Positions 16,426-25,192 of a stretch of 64,000 nt of DNA are shown piece by piece. Under the pieces are notes generated by a model. The model did not search any database and was not told the origin of the DNA. It saw only the letters and a program-made list of their open reading frames with translations. The stretch's first letter is position 1; each line of letters opens with the position of its first letter. The stretch spans positions 11,898-75,897 of the forward strand of contig DATKEC010000117.1 in NCBI GenBank assembly GCA_035544575.1, given 5' to 3'. Source of the DNA: DATHWB01 sp035544575 (lineage in GTDB: Bacteria > Actinomycetota > Acidimicrobiia > Spongiisociales > ZC4RG35). The position numbers were made by a program, and so were the translations under genes.

Positions 16426-17784
16426 TCACACCGCGGCAGCCACCTCGGACAGCGTCTCCCGCAGCGCCCCGACCGCGGCTGCGAGGGTGTCTGCGTCGAC
16501 GGTGAACGCGGGAACGAAGTTCGTGCAGTCGCCAACGAGGACCCCGGAATGCCGCAGCGTGCGTAGGAGGAAGCCCCGCCTCCACATCCCATCCCACAGC
16601 CGCCGCGGTATGTCGGCTTCGGCCGGAAAGGGCTCCCTGGAGTCCCTGGATCGAACGTATTCGATACCGATCAGCAGTCCTTTCCCTCGTACCTCTCCCA
16701 CTATCGGGGCATCGGCGAGTTCCTGGTCGAGCATCTCCCGAGCGACCTCTCCCATCTTCTTCGCTCGATCGAACAGGTTCTCTTCCTCGATGATGTCGAG
16801 GACCACGGATCCGACCGCGCACGAGATCGGGTTCCCGGAATACGTGTGGACGGCCGACACGCCGCGCCCCGCCGCCTCGATCGTGTCCGCCACCGTGCCG
16901 CGTACGAGGGTGGCGGCCAGGGGTGCGTAACCCCCGGTGAGCCCCTTGCCGAGGTTGGAGAGGTCGGCGGTGACTCCGATCTGGTCGAAAGCGAGAAATG
17001 TGCCGCACCGCCCGGCACCGGATACGATCTCGTCCGCGATCAGCAGGATGCCGTAGTGATCACAGATCCGCCGTACCTCGCGCCAATAGGATGGATCCGG
17101 CACGACCATCCCCGCCGACGGCGAGATCGGCTCTGCGATGAACGCTGCCACCGTCTCTGGACCTTCCGCCTCGATCGCGTCGATCAAGAGAGCCGCCGCA
17201 CTCTCAGCGGCCTCCTTTGGCTCGAGGTCGCGGAACGGCCCGCGATATGTGACCGGGGGCGGGATGCTGCCAATCTCGAACAGATAAGGCGCGTAATCAT
17301 CCGTGATGTCCTTCCGTCCGGTCACAGACAGCGCGCCCGCGGTGGCACCGTGGTAGCTCGGAGCAAGGGACAGCACTTTCGAGCGGTTTGGTTCGTCCCG
17401 AGCGAGGTGATACTGCCGGACGATGCGGAGGGAGAGTTCGTTCGCCTCCGATCCGCCCGAGCTGAACATCACCTTCTCGATGCCAGGGGGCGAGAGCGCC
17501 ACGTATCGAGCAGCCAGTTCCTCCTGCCTGTCGTTTGTCACCCAGGAGTTGTGGATGAACGCGAGACGCTCCGCCTGTTCGGCCATCGCCCGGGCGACAC
17601 GCGTGCGTCCCTGTCCGATCGAGGCAGTCGTCGAGATACCGCTCGCCAGGTCGATGAGGCGGTGGCCGGTCTCATCCCAGAGTTCATAGCCTTCACCGCG
17701 CACGATGACAGGCAGGGAGTCCCCCGGACTCCGGTAGAAGATGGCAGATGATCGGGTGCTCGTACCGGACATCACCGGGACCAT
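16426..17784 (-). CDS. Class III (omega) aminotransferase
   Basis: A 452-residue PLP enzyme of aminotransferase class III. The PLP Lys280 lies in NLGKGLTGGYAPL, the cofactor Asp251 in LLIADEIVSGAGR, and the substrate-side landmarks are FSSGGSEANE and SYHGATAGALSVTG. Class III members transaminate omega-amino acids, amines or ornithine-like compounds with a 2-oxo acid acceptor. ATG 17784 and an internal ATG at 17772 are both possible and neither has a clear Shine-Dalgarno. It is divergent from importer 2 across an operator and upstream of the amidohydrolase. Confidence 0.9.
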   Translation of the reverse strand: MVPVMSGTSTRSSAIFYRSPGDSLPVIVRGEGYELWDETGHRLIDLASGISTTASIGQGRTRVARAMAEQAERLAFIHNSWVTNDRQEELAARYVALSPPGIEKVMFSSGGSEANELSLRIVRQYHLARDEPNRSKVLSLAPSYHGATAGALSVTGRKDITDDYAPYLFEIGSIPPPVTYRGPFRDLEPKEAAESAAALLIDAIEAEGPETVAAFIAEPISPSAGMVVPDPSYWREVRRICDHYGILLIADEIVSGAGRCGTFLAFDQIGVTADLSNLGKGLTGGYAPLAATLVRGTVADTIEAAGRGVSAVHTYSGNPISCAVGSVVLDIIEEENLFDRAKKMGEVAREMLDQELADAPIVGEVRGKGLLIGIEYVRSRDSREPFPAEADIPRRLWDGMWRRGFLLRTLRHSGVLVGDCTNFVPAFTVDADTLAAAVGALRETLSEVAAAV

Positions 17785-17881
17785 AGGACGGACGCCAGTG
17801 TCCGTAGCTGCCGAACGTCTGAGGATCTTTTTCCCGAGATCCCGATACAGGGCCCTTCGCGTCGTCTACGATCCGAATTCG

Positions 17882-17893
17882 GGAATCGTTACC
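17882..17893. promoter_or_regulatory. CG-centred LacI-type operator (GGAATCGTTACC)
   Basis: GGAATCGTTACC lies in the 194-bp divergent region between the class III aminotransferase and importer 2. The halves differ in type (GGAATC and GGTAAC). Confidence 0.5.
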
Positions 17894-17978
17894 GGTGCCG
17901 ATGGCCGGTCGGAGGTGGCGTTCCCGCGATCCGGCGCACCGCGCCGGGAGACAGGCAAACGATCCAGAGGAGATAACC

Positions 17979-19574
17979 GTGAGGAACAAGACCCTCGGCC
18001 TGCTCCTGGTGCTGGCATTGGTCGCAACTGCGTGCACTCCGGGTGCCGATACAACGACCACAGCGAGTACCGGGACGACTGCGCCCAGCGAAACCACTAC
18101 GACAGCCGCGGGGGACACGACCACAACCGCGGCACCCAGTGACCCGACCGGTGGCGCCCTGATCGTCGCGGAGACCACCCCGCCCGTCACCCTCGATCCA
18201 ACCCAGTCGGCGCTGATCAAGACATGGCTGCCATGGCAGCTCGTTTTCGACTCCTTGATCCTTCAGCAGCCCGACGGCTCGTTCGAGCCGCGGCTGGCGA
18301 CCGATTGGACGATCAGCGACGACGGCCTCACCTACACGTTCAACCTGCGGGAGGGCGTCGTCTTCCACAACGGTGAGCCCTTCGAGGCCGACGATGTGGT
18401 GTTCACCTTCGAGCGGGCCAAAGAAGTGGGAATCCCGTATGCACTGGCCCGCGTCGGCGTCATCGAGTCGATCACCGCATTGGACGAACTCACCGTCGAA
18501 ATCGTGCTCTCTCAGTTCGACTCCGGATTCCTGAACAACCTCGCAAACACGTTCCCGGTGTCGACCGCCATCCTCAACCGGGAGGCGAGCGCGACGTCCG
18601 ATCCGGCCCTCTTCATGGTCGGGACCGGGCCATTCAAGATGGTGGCGTATGCCCCGGAACGGGAACTCGTCCTCGAGAAGAACGCCGAGTATTGGGAGCC
18701 CGACCGGCCCAAGGTGGACTCCCTCATCATCCAGTACATCCCCGAACAGCAGGCCCAACTCGCCGCCCTCCAGGCCGGGGAGATCGACCTGATGTTCCCG
18801 ACGCCCGAGTCGGCGCTCGTCCTCGCTTCCGACCCGAACATCACTCTGGCGGAGGTGACGTCAGCGAACATCGTGCGACTCAACGTCAACAGCAGCCGAC
18901 CACCGCTCGATGACGTCAACGTTCGCCGGGCGATTGCGCTGGCCATCGACCGCCAAGCGATCGTCGACGGAGCACTGCTCGGACAGGGAAAACCCTCCTC
19001 CTACATTCCGGAGGCATACGCCTGGGCACCCAGCCTCGAGGAGCAACCGTATTCGTCCCAGGACGTCGAAGAGGCGCAGCGTCTCCTCGCTGAAGCGGGA
19101 TATCCGGACGGCGTCGACATCGAACTGATGCACCTGGCAGGTTATGGGACGTATCTGGACCTGTTCGTCGAGATCCTGGCCGACCAGTTGGCCGACGTCG
19201 GTATCCGGGCGAACATCGTCCCCCAGGAGCAGGCGACATGGCTCGACCGGCTACTGAACGCGAACTACGACGTCACCGACAACGAGTTCTCGTTCCAGGC
19301 CGATCCGTTCCAATACTTGCGCATCCGCCGCGAACGGCAGGGGCCCGCCGATCCCGTCATCGACGAGCTCGAGGCGGCCGCCCTGGCGGCAGGTCCCGAC
19401 GACCTGGTGGGCATCCTGGAAGAGCTCGCCCGGACCCATGCCGACCTGGTCTACCCCGATATCCCGATCATGGCGCGCACGGCCTTCACGGCCTACCGGA
19501 ACAACGTGGTGGGGGTGAACCAGGACTTCACGAACAGCTATCGCTTCCTGGTGGACGTCGGCAAGGAGGGTTGA
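17979..19574 (+). CDS. Solute-binding lipoprotein, family 5 (importer 2)
   Basis: A 531-residue secreted lipoprotein. Signal peptide NKTLGLLLVLALVATAC ends at the lipobox Cys, followed by a roughly 30-residue linker of Thr, Ala and Ser (for example TTTTAAGDTTTTAA) that would span the cell envelope. The mature part has family 5 motifs: FDSLILQQPDGSFEPRLATD, FNLREGVVFHNGEPFEADDV and VGTGPFKMVAYAPER. The GTG start at 17979 follows AGAGGAG; the longer frame from 17895 would bury the signal peptide. It heads an operon with two ATPases, two permeases and a D-aminoacylase-like enzyme, so N-acyl-D-amino acids or peptides with D-residues are plausible ligands (inference). Confidence 0.92.
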   Translation: MRNKTLGLLLVLALVATACTPGADTTTTASTGTTAPSETTTTAAGDTTTTAAPSDPTGGALIVAETTPPVTLDPTQSALIKTWLPWQLVFDSLILQQPDGSFEPRLATDWTISDDGLTYTFNLREGVVFHNGEPFEADDVVFTFERAKEVGIPYALARVGVIESITALDELTVEIVLSQFDSGFLNNLANTFPVSTAILNREASATSDPALFMVGTGPFKMVAYAPERELVLEKNAEYWEPDRPKVDSLIIQYIPEQQAQLAALQAGEIDLMFPTPESALVLASDPNITLAEVTSANIVRLNVNSSRPPLDDVNVRRAIALAIDRQAIVDGALLGQGKPSSYIPEAYAWAPSLEEQPYSSQDVEEAQRLLAEAGYPDGVDIELMHLAGYGTYLDLFVEILADQLADVGIRANIVPQEQATWLDRLLNANYDVTDNEFSFQADPFQYLRIRRERQGPADPVIDELEAAALAAGPDDLVGILEELARTHADLVYPDIPIMARTAFTAYRNNVVGVNQDFTNSYRFLVDVGKEG

Positions 19575-19581
19575 TCTGGAT

Positions 19582-19616
19582 CAGCCGGGCGGGGACTCCT
19601 CCTTCCCGCCCGGCTG
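19582..19616 (+). terminator. Intercistronic hairpin after binding-protein gene 2
   Basis: A perfect 12-bp inverted repeat, CAGCCGGGCGGG at 19582-19593 and its complement at 19605-19616, with an 11-nt loop, starts 8 bp after the binding-protein stop. No U tract follows. The placement mirrors the hairpin of importer 1 and suggests attenuation or 3'-end protection to make more binding protein than transporter. Confidence 0.65.
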
Positions 19617-19655
19617 GCCACTGCCACTCGCAACGAATCGTCGATCGGTGAACAC

Positions 19656-20681
19656 GTGACCTCTCAGCCGCTACTCCGGGTCAGAGATCTCGAGACGCGC
19701 TTCTATGCCGACTTCGGCGTTGTGCGTGCGGTGGACGGCGTCTCCTTCGATGTCCATCCGGGAGAAACGCTCGGCCTGGTGGGCGAATCCGGCTCAGGCA
19801 AGAGCGTCACCGCCATGTCCATCCTGCGCCTGGTTGGCTCTCCCGGAAGGATCGTGGCGGGCTCCATCGAACTCGAAGGCGTCGATCTCCTCGGTCTCGA
19901 TGCCGAGGAAATGAGGCGCGTGCGAGGCGGACAGATCAGCACGGTGTTCCAGAATCCGATGACTGCCCTCAATCCTGCGCTCCGCATCGGCTGGCAGCTC
20001 GACGAAGCACACCTCGCACACCATCGCGACGGGACGAAGTCCGCGGCCCGGGAAAAGGCGATCGAGATGCTGCGATCTGTTGGTATCGCAGAGGCGGAGA
20101 CGCGAGCCGAGTCCTATCCACACGAGTACTCGGGCGGGATGCGACAGCGGATCGTGATCGCAATGGGGATGATGAACAACCCGAAGCTGATCATCGCCGA
20201 CGAACCGACCACTGCGTTAGACGTCACCATTCAGGCACAGGTCATCGACCTGTTGAAGCGGCTGATCGCCGACCACGACATGGCCCTGATCCTCATCACA
20301 CACAACATGGGCGTCGTCGCGAACATGTGTGATCGGGTAGCGGTGATGTACGCGGGTCAGATCGTCGAGGAGGCGCCCGTCGACAAACTCTTCGACGATC
20401 CGCGCCACCCGTACACCTGGGCGCTGCTGCGGTCCCTACCAAGCATCGAGACCCGCGGGGAACGACTGCCGGCCATCCCCGGCTTTCCACCAGACATGAC
20501 CAACCCGCCGGAAGGCTGTCGGTTCCGGCCCCGCTGTCCGTTTGCCGAGGACGTTTGCGAGGAGCCGCCTCCGCTCGTGATGCTCGATGACGGGACGAAG
20601 TCGCGCTGCTGGATCGCCCAGCGTGGGGAGACCTTCGCCGACCGCGACGACCGACTTCTCCATCGGGACAAGCCGGCGTGA
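19656..20681 (+). CDS. Peptide/opine-type ABC transporter ATP-binding protein (DppD/OppD family)
   Basis: A 341-residue ATPase with Walker A GESGSGKSV, Q-loop VFQNPMTALNPALR, signature YSGGMRQR, Walker B LIIADEPTTALD and H-loop ITHNMGVV, then the C-terminal PPEGCRFRPRC segment. The H-loop reads THN rather than the more usual THD. The GTG start lies 81 bp after the binding-protein gene, beyond a strong hairpin. It overlaps the DppF-type gene by 4 bp (GTGA). Confidence 0.92.
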   Translation: MTSQPLLRVRDLETRFYADFGVVRAVDGVSFDVHPGETLGLVGESGSGKSVTAMSILRLVGSPGRIVAGSIELEGVDLLGLDAEEMRRVRGGQISTVFQNPMTALNPALRIGWQLDEAHLAHHRDGTKSAAREKAIEMLRSVGIAEAETRAESYPHEYSGGMRQRIVIAMGMMNNPKLIIADEPTTALDVTIQAQVIDLLKRLIADHDMALILITHNMGVVANMCDRVAVMYAGQIVEEAPVDKLFDDPRHPYTWALLRSLPSIETRGERLPAIPGFPPDMTNPPEGCRFRPRCPFAEDVCEEPPPLVMLDDGTKSRCWIAQRGETFADRDDRLLHRDKPA

Positions 20682-21739
20682 GCATTTCGGACGCCGGGGC
20701 TCCCGTCGATACCGGCGATGGCACGTCCCGCGCGCTGCTGCAGCTGACCGATGTCGTGAAGTACTTCACGGTGCGGCAGGGTCTCCTGGCCGCCACTCAC
20801 ACGGTCCACGCGGTCGACGGAATCACGCTCAACATCTTCGAGGGAGAGACACTCGGCGTGGTCGGCGAGTCGGGCTGCGGTAAGTCGACCCTCGCCCGAG
20901 TGGTCGTCGGACTGCTCCGCCCGGATTCGGGATCCGTCGAGTTGGGTGGGACAGACATCCACGCCGGCGACAGCGACGCAGCGAGTGCACGACGCAAGCT
21001 TCAGATGGTGTTCCAGGATCCGGCGGGCTCGCTCAACCCCAGACTCAGCGTTCTCGACAGCGTTGCCGAACCGCTGCATGCCCGCGGGATGCGCAGGACC
21101 GACGACCGCGTGTTCGAGGCACTCGACCTCGTCGGTCTGAAGGCCGAGTACGCGCACCGTCTCCCCCATCAACTCTCGGGCGGACAGCAACAGCGTGCCT
21201 GTATCGCACGAGCGCTGATCAGTGAGGCGCGTGTGGTGGTGCACGACGAGGCGGTCAGCGCTCTCGACATCTCCCTTCAGGCACAGGTGCTGAACCTGTT
21301 GCGCGACCTCCAAGACCGACTGGGCCTCACCTACGTCTTCATCTCCCACGACCTCGCCACCGTCCAGACGATCAGCACGCGGATCGCGGTGATGTACCTG
21401 GGGAAGGTGGTGGAACTGTCCCCCGCCCGCAGATTCCACGAGCGGCCCCTTCATCCCTATTCCGTGGCCCTGCGTTCGGCGGTACCCGTGCCGCATCCGG
21501 CGGTCGAGCGGGCCAGGGCGCGCATCCTCCTGCGAGGCGACGTGCCGAGTCCGCTCGCACCGCCATCCGGTTGCCGGTTCAATACACGATGCCCGCTCGC
21601 CCAGGACATATGCCGCGAAGCGGAACCACCCTTGACTGAACATGCCCCGGGACAATGGGCGGCCTGTCACTTCGCTGGCAGATTCGACCGCACGCTCAGC
21701 GCAATTCGAGAACAGCCCCACGATGGGACTGCATCATGA
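20678..21739 (+). CDS. Peptide/opine-type ABC transporter ATP-binding protein (DppF/OppF family)
   Basis: A 353-residue ATPase. Walker A is GESGCGKST, Q-loop VFQDPAGSLNPRLS, signature LSGGQQQR, Walker B VVVHDEAVSALD, H-loop ISHDLATV, and the C-terminal PSGCRFNTRC is present. Walker B reads DEAVSALD where most paralogues have DEPVSALD; the catalytic Glu is kept. It partners with the DppD-type ATPase upstream in importer 2. Confidence 0.92.
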   Translation: MSISDAGAPVDTGDGTSRALLQLTDVVKYFTVRQGLLAATHTVHAVDGITLNIFEGETLGVVGESGCGKSTLARVVVGLLRPDSGSVELGGTDIHAGDSDAASARRKLQMVFQDPAGSLNPRLSVLDSVAEPLHARGMRRTDDRVFEALDLVGLKAEYAHRLPHQLSGGQQQRACIARALISEARVVVHDEAVSALDISLQAQVLNLLRDLQDRLGLTYVFISHDLATVQTISTRIAVMYLGKVVELSPARRFHERPLHPYSVALRSAVPVPHPAVERARARILLRGDVPSPLAPPSGCRFNTRCPLAQDICREAEPPLTEHAPGQWAACHFAGRFDRTLSAIREQPHDGTAS

Positions 21740-22686
21740 TCCGGTTCGCCCTGGAACGGATCATCGGCCTGATCCTCGTACTGTTCGCCGTCTCCGCCAT
21801 CGTGTTCGGGCTCGGGTCGCTGATACCCGGAGATCTCGCCACGGTGCTGGTGGGTTCGGAAGGCGCAACCCCAGAGCAGTTCGAGAGGGTTCGTGAGGAA
21901 CTCGGGCTGAACGACCCACTCGTCGTGCAGTACGGCCGCTGGATGGGTGGTGTCGTCCAGGGTGACTTCGGCGTCTCACCCATCACCGGCCGCTCCGTGA
22001 ATGGGGAACTCGCCTCTCAGGTGCCCGTGTCCCTCGAACTCACGATCCTCGCACTCGCCGTCTCTACGCTCATCGGAATTCCCATGGGAATCCTGGCAGC
22101 CGTCCACGCCAACAATGCCTGGGACTTCGTGATTCGTGCCGCTCTCTTGATAGGGTTCTCGGTGCCGATCTTCGTCGCCGGGATCCTCCTGCTGTTGTTT
22201 GGATCCAAGTATCTGACTCCGCTGTATGCAGCCTCCTACACACCAATCTCGGAGGGCATCGTCGAGAATCTGCGGAGCATGGTCTTCCCGGTCATGTCGA
22301 TCGCTATCCCGGTGGCCGCCATGACGATGCAAATGACGCGGACGAGCATGCTGGAGACTCTCGGACAGCACTACATCACAATGGCGCGAGCCAAAGGGGC
22401 GCGGCGGCCGAACATCCTCTACATCCACGCTCTCAAGAACGCCATGTCACCCGTCCTGACGCTGCTCGGGTTCCAGTTCGGGATCCTCCTCGGCGGTCTG
22501 TTCGTGGTCGAGGCGATCTTCAGCCTCCCTGGCGTCGGACGGGGCCTGCTGGTGGCGATCGGGCAACGGGACTACCCGCTCGTGATGGCGATCACCATGG
22601 TGATCGCCACCGCATTCGTCGTCGTCAATGTTCTCGTCGACCTGCTGTATCCGATACTCGACCCGCGACAGAGAGCTGCACGATGA
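21736..22686 (+). CDS. Peptide/opine-type ABC transporter permease (DppB/OppB family)
   Basis: A 316-residue permease beginning MIRFALERIIGLILVLF, with the periplasmic motif LGLNDPLVVQYGRWMGG, five more membrane segments and the EAA loop MARAKGARRPNILYIHALKN. The start is the ATG overlapping the ATPase stop (ATGA). A frame opening at 21655 lies inside the ATPase gene and lacks a hydrophobic start. It is the pore subunit of importer 2. Confidence 0.92.
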   Translation: MIRFALERIIGLILVLFAVSAIVFGLGSLIPGDLATVLVGSEGATPEQFERVREELGLNDPLVVQYGRWMGGVVQGDFGVSPITGRSVNGELASQVPVSLELTILALAVSTLIGIPMGILAAVHANNAWDFVIRAALLIGFSVPIFVAGILLLLFGSKYLTPLYAASYTPISEGIVENLRSMVFPVMSIAIPVAAMTMQMTRTSMLETLGQHYITMARAKGARRPNILYIHALKNAMSPVLTLLGFQFGILLGGLFVVEAIFSLPGVGRGLLVAIGQRDYPLVMAITMVIATAFVVVNVLVDLLYPILDPRQRAAR

Positions 22687-23573
22687 CTGCCACTCCGTAC
22701 ACATACCGTCCCCGAAGACTCGCACGACTGGTCCGGAACCCGAGCGGGCTGATCGCGACGATCATCGTCACTCTATTTCTCGTGATGACAGTCGCCGGCC
22801 CGTGGATCGCTCCGTACGACCCAAACGAACTCGGCAGCGGGACCCCGCTGCAGGGACCGTCAGCAGAGCATTGGTTTGGAACAGACGAGCTCGGGCGCGA
22901 TCAGCTGAGCCGGGTCGTCTCGGCAGCACGGGTGGCAGTGGGAGTGTCGGTCATCTCTGTCACAATCGCTCTCGTGGTTGGTGGCATCGGGGGCATCGCA
23001 GCCGGCTACGCACGAGGCCTGACCGACAAGATCCTCGTGCGGGTGATGGACGTGATGTTCTCTTTCCCCACGCTTCTCCTGGCGATCGTGATCGTGGCGG
23101 TCCTCGGGCCGGGTCTGCTGACCGCCTCGCTCGCGATCGCCATCGTCTACACGCCCCGGTTCGCACGGGTCGCCCGCGGGGCCGCCCTCGGCATACGCAA
23201 CGAGTTGTACATCGAGGCTGCTCAACTCGCCGGCGTGCACCCGGTGCGGATCGCCCGCCGTCACGTTGTCCCGAACATCGCCGCCCCGATGACCGTGCTG
23301 GCCGCCCTCTCGATGTCGACGGCGCAGCTCGCATATGCCGCGCTCAGCTTCCTCGGCCTCGGGACACTCCCCCCCCAAGCCGACTACGGGAGCATGCTGG
23401 CCAGAGCGCGGAACTTCATGACGATCGCACCCTCGATGGTGATCTTCCCTTCGATCGCCCTCGTGCTCCTGATCGTCGGCTTCAACCTCTTCGGCGATGC
23501 ATTGCGCGACGTGCTCGACCCGCGAGCACAGCGCGGCAAGGCATCGATCCAGGGGGTCGAAGCGACGATCTGA
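22683..23573 (+). CDS. Peptide/opine-type ABC transporter permease (DppC/OppC family)
   Basis: A 296-residue permease overlapping its DppB partner by ATGA. It has one N-terminal membrane segment (LIATIIVTLFLVMTVAGPWI), the motif WFGTDELGRDQLSRV and a five-segment core, with EAA loop AAQLAGVHPVRIARRHVVPN and the family ending SFLGLGTLPPQADYGSML. It completes the transport part of the operon. The deacylase follows 14 bp later. Confidence 0.92.
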   Translation: MTATPYTYRPRRLARLVRNPSGLIATIIVTLFLVMTVAGPWIAPYDPNELGSGTPLQGPSAEHWFGTDELGRDQLSRVVSAARVAVGVSVISVTIALVVGGIGGIAAGYARGLTDKILVRVMDVMFSFPTLLLAIVIVAVLGPGLLTASLAIAIVYTPRFARVARGAALGIRNELYIEAAQLAGVHPVRIARRHVVPNIAAPMTVLAALSMSTAQLAYAALSFLGLGTLPPQADYGSMLARARNFMTIAPSMVIFPSIALVLLIVGFNLFGDALRDVLDPRAQRGKASIQGVEATI

Positions 23574-23587
23574 AAGGGGACGCTCCC

Positions 23588-25192
23588 ATGGCGATCGCCG
23601 AGTTCCGAATCGACGGCGGGACCATCATCGACGGAACCGGGGAGCCCGGCCGGATCGGACGGGTGGCGATCCAGGGCGGACGCCTCATCGTCACCGACGA
23701 TGCCGTCCCCGCCCGTCGCATCATCGACGCCGACGGGGCCATCGTTTCGCCTGGTTTCATCGACCTGCACACGCACTCGGACTTCACGCTGCCGCTCCAC
23801 CCTGCTGCACCGGCGATGGTCCACCAGGGTGTCACGACGCAAGTCACCGGAAACTGTGGGTTCTCCCCGTTCCCCGCGCCGCCGGTACGCGTGAATGAGC
23901 TGATGGCACTCACGAAGTTCATCGACAAGGGAATCGATTGGGACCGGTGTGCGACTGCCGACGACTACATCCGATACCTCGAAGACACGTCTCCGGCGAC
24001 GAACGTCGTCCTGCAGGTCGGTCTGGGGACCGTCCGCGTGGCAACGATGGGCTTCGACCGACGCCCTCCCACTTCCCCGGAGAGGGCCCAGATGGAAAGG
24101 GAGATCTCGGCCGCGTTCGACGCTGGCGCCCTCGGAATCTCCAGTGGCCTCGTGTATGCCCCCGGTAGTTACGCCAGCGCTGACGAGGTCCGCGCGCTCG
24201 TTTCCGTCGCGGCAGCCCGGGGCGGGTTCTACTCCACCCACATCAGGAACGAGGGTGCGGAGTTACAGGCTTCGATCGAAGAGGCACTCGACACCGCGCG
24301 ATCGGCCGGCGCTCCTCTCCAGATCAGCCATCACAAGGCGATCGGCTCCCCGAACTGGGGCTCGGTGAACTCCAGCCTCGCCCAGATCGACCGTGCCATC
24401 GATCTCGGTCAAGATGTCCTCGCCGATGTGTACCCGTACCGTGCGGGTAGCACCACGCTCACCCAGATCCTGCCGACCTGGGCCCTCGAAGGCGGCATCC
24501 CAGCCATGCGAAGGAACCTCCAGGATCCGGCCGTGCGCAAGCGGATCGCCCACGAGATGACACGCCCAGACGCCCTCCGCGACTTCGACCCGAACGCGAT
24601 CGTGCTCGCCGAGATCCCCCCGGGACCCAACGCGGGACATGAGGGTCGCTCCCTTGCCGAACTCGCCGCAGATGCCGGCCAGGATCCGATCGACGTTGCG
24701 TTCCGGCTACTCGTCGAAGAAGGTGCGGGAATCGTCATGGTGGTGTTCGGCATGGCGGAGGAGGACGTGAAGCGGGTGATGAGTCACCACGCGGTTGCGA
24801 TTGCGAGTGATGGCTGGACGCTCGATCCTTCCACAGGCGGTACCCCGCATCCCCGCAGCTATGGGACGTTCCCGCGCGTCCTCGGCAAGTATGTGCGGGA
24901 GGAAGGAGTGCTGTCACTCGAAGCAGCCGTACACAAGATGACCGGCCTCCCGGCGCGTCGTCTGCGTGGACTGCAGCGCGGCCACATCGAGTCGGGATTC
25001 GTTGCAGACATCGTCGTGTTCGATCCCGCAGCGATTGCCGATGTCGCCACGTATTCAGACCCACATCGATTCAGTGTCGGGCTGGAACATGTCTTCGTCG
25101 GCGGCGTCCCCGTCATCGAGGACCGTCTCGAAACCGGCGCCCGCCCTGGCTCGGTGTTAACCAGAGAGCGCCGAGCCGATCCAGTCGAGTGA
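23588..25192 (+). CDS. N-acyl-D-amino-acid deacylase family amidohydrolase
   Basis: A 534-residue amidohydrolase of the D-aminoacylase type, which hydrolyses N-acyl-D-amino acids to the D-amino acid and a carboxylate. Visible features are HTHSDFT (metal site), VTGNCGFSPFP with the family's metal Cys, LGISSGLVYAPGSYA, STHIRNEG and ISHHKAIG with metal His residues, and the catalytic Asp of VAIASDGWTLDP. The start MAIAEFRIDGG at 23588 follows AAAGGGGA; the longer frame from 22628 overlaps the permease. It is the last gene of importer 2, which suggests import of acylated D-amino acids or D-dipeptides. Its 3' end overlaps the convergent gene by 36 bp. Confidence 0.9.
   Translation: MAIAEFRIDGGTIIDGTGEPGRIGRVAIQGGRLIVTDDAVPARRIIDADGAIVSPGFIDLHTHSDFTLPLHPAAPAMVHQGVTTQVTGNCGFSPFPAPPVRVNELMALTKFIDKGIDWDRCATADDYIRYLEDTSPATNVVLQVGLGTVRVATMGFDRRPPTSPERAQMEREISAAFDAGALGISSGLVYAPGSYASADEVRALVSVAAARGGFYSTHIRNEGAELQASIEEALDTARSAGAPLQISHHKAIGSPNWGSVNSSLAQIDRAIDLGQDVLADVYPYRAGSTTLTQILPTWALEGGIPAMRRNLQDPAVRKRIAHEMTRPDALRDFDPNAIVLAEIPPGPNAGHEGRSLAELAADAGQDPIDVAFRLLVEEGAGIVMVVFGMAEEDVKRVMSHHAVAIASDGWTLDPSTGGTPHPRSYGTFPRVLGKYVREEGVLSLEAAVHKMTGLPARRLRGLQRGHIESGFVADIVVFDPAAIADVATYSDPHRFSVGLEHVFVGGVPVIEDRLETGARPGSVLTRERRADPVE

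Noticed and set aside
18036..18145. Thr/Ala codon-rich low-complexity tracts (also near 9840-9870 and 57480-57580) considered as DNA repeats
   Set aside because: They encode Thr-rich linkers after lipoboxes, which are common in actinobacterial binding lipoproteins, and are not tandem DNA repeats of fixed unit.
20357..21721. Minus-strand frame of 454 residues opposite the ATPase genes of importer 2
   Set aside because: Covers two intact ABC ATPases with all motifs on the other strand; its composition is that of an antisense shadow.
22628..23587. Extension of the D-aminoacylase-like frame upstream to 22628
   Set aside because: The extra 320 residues lie in another frame of the permease gene and are Arg/Ser/Pro-rich; the natural start is ATG 23588.
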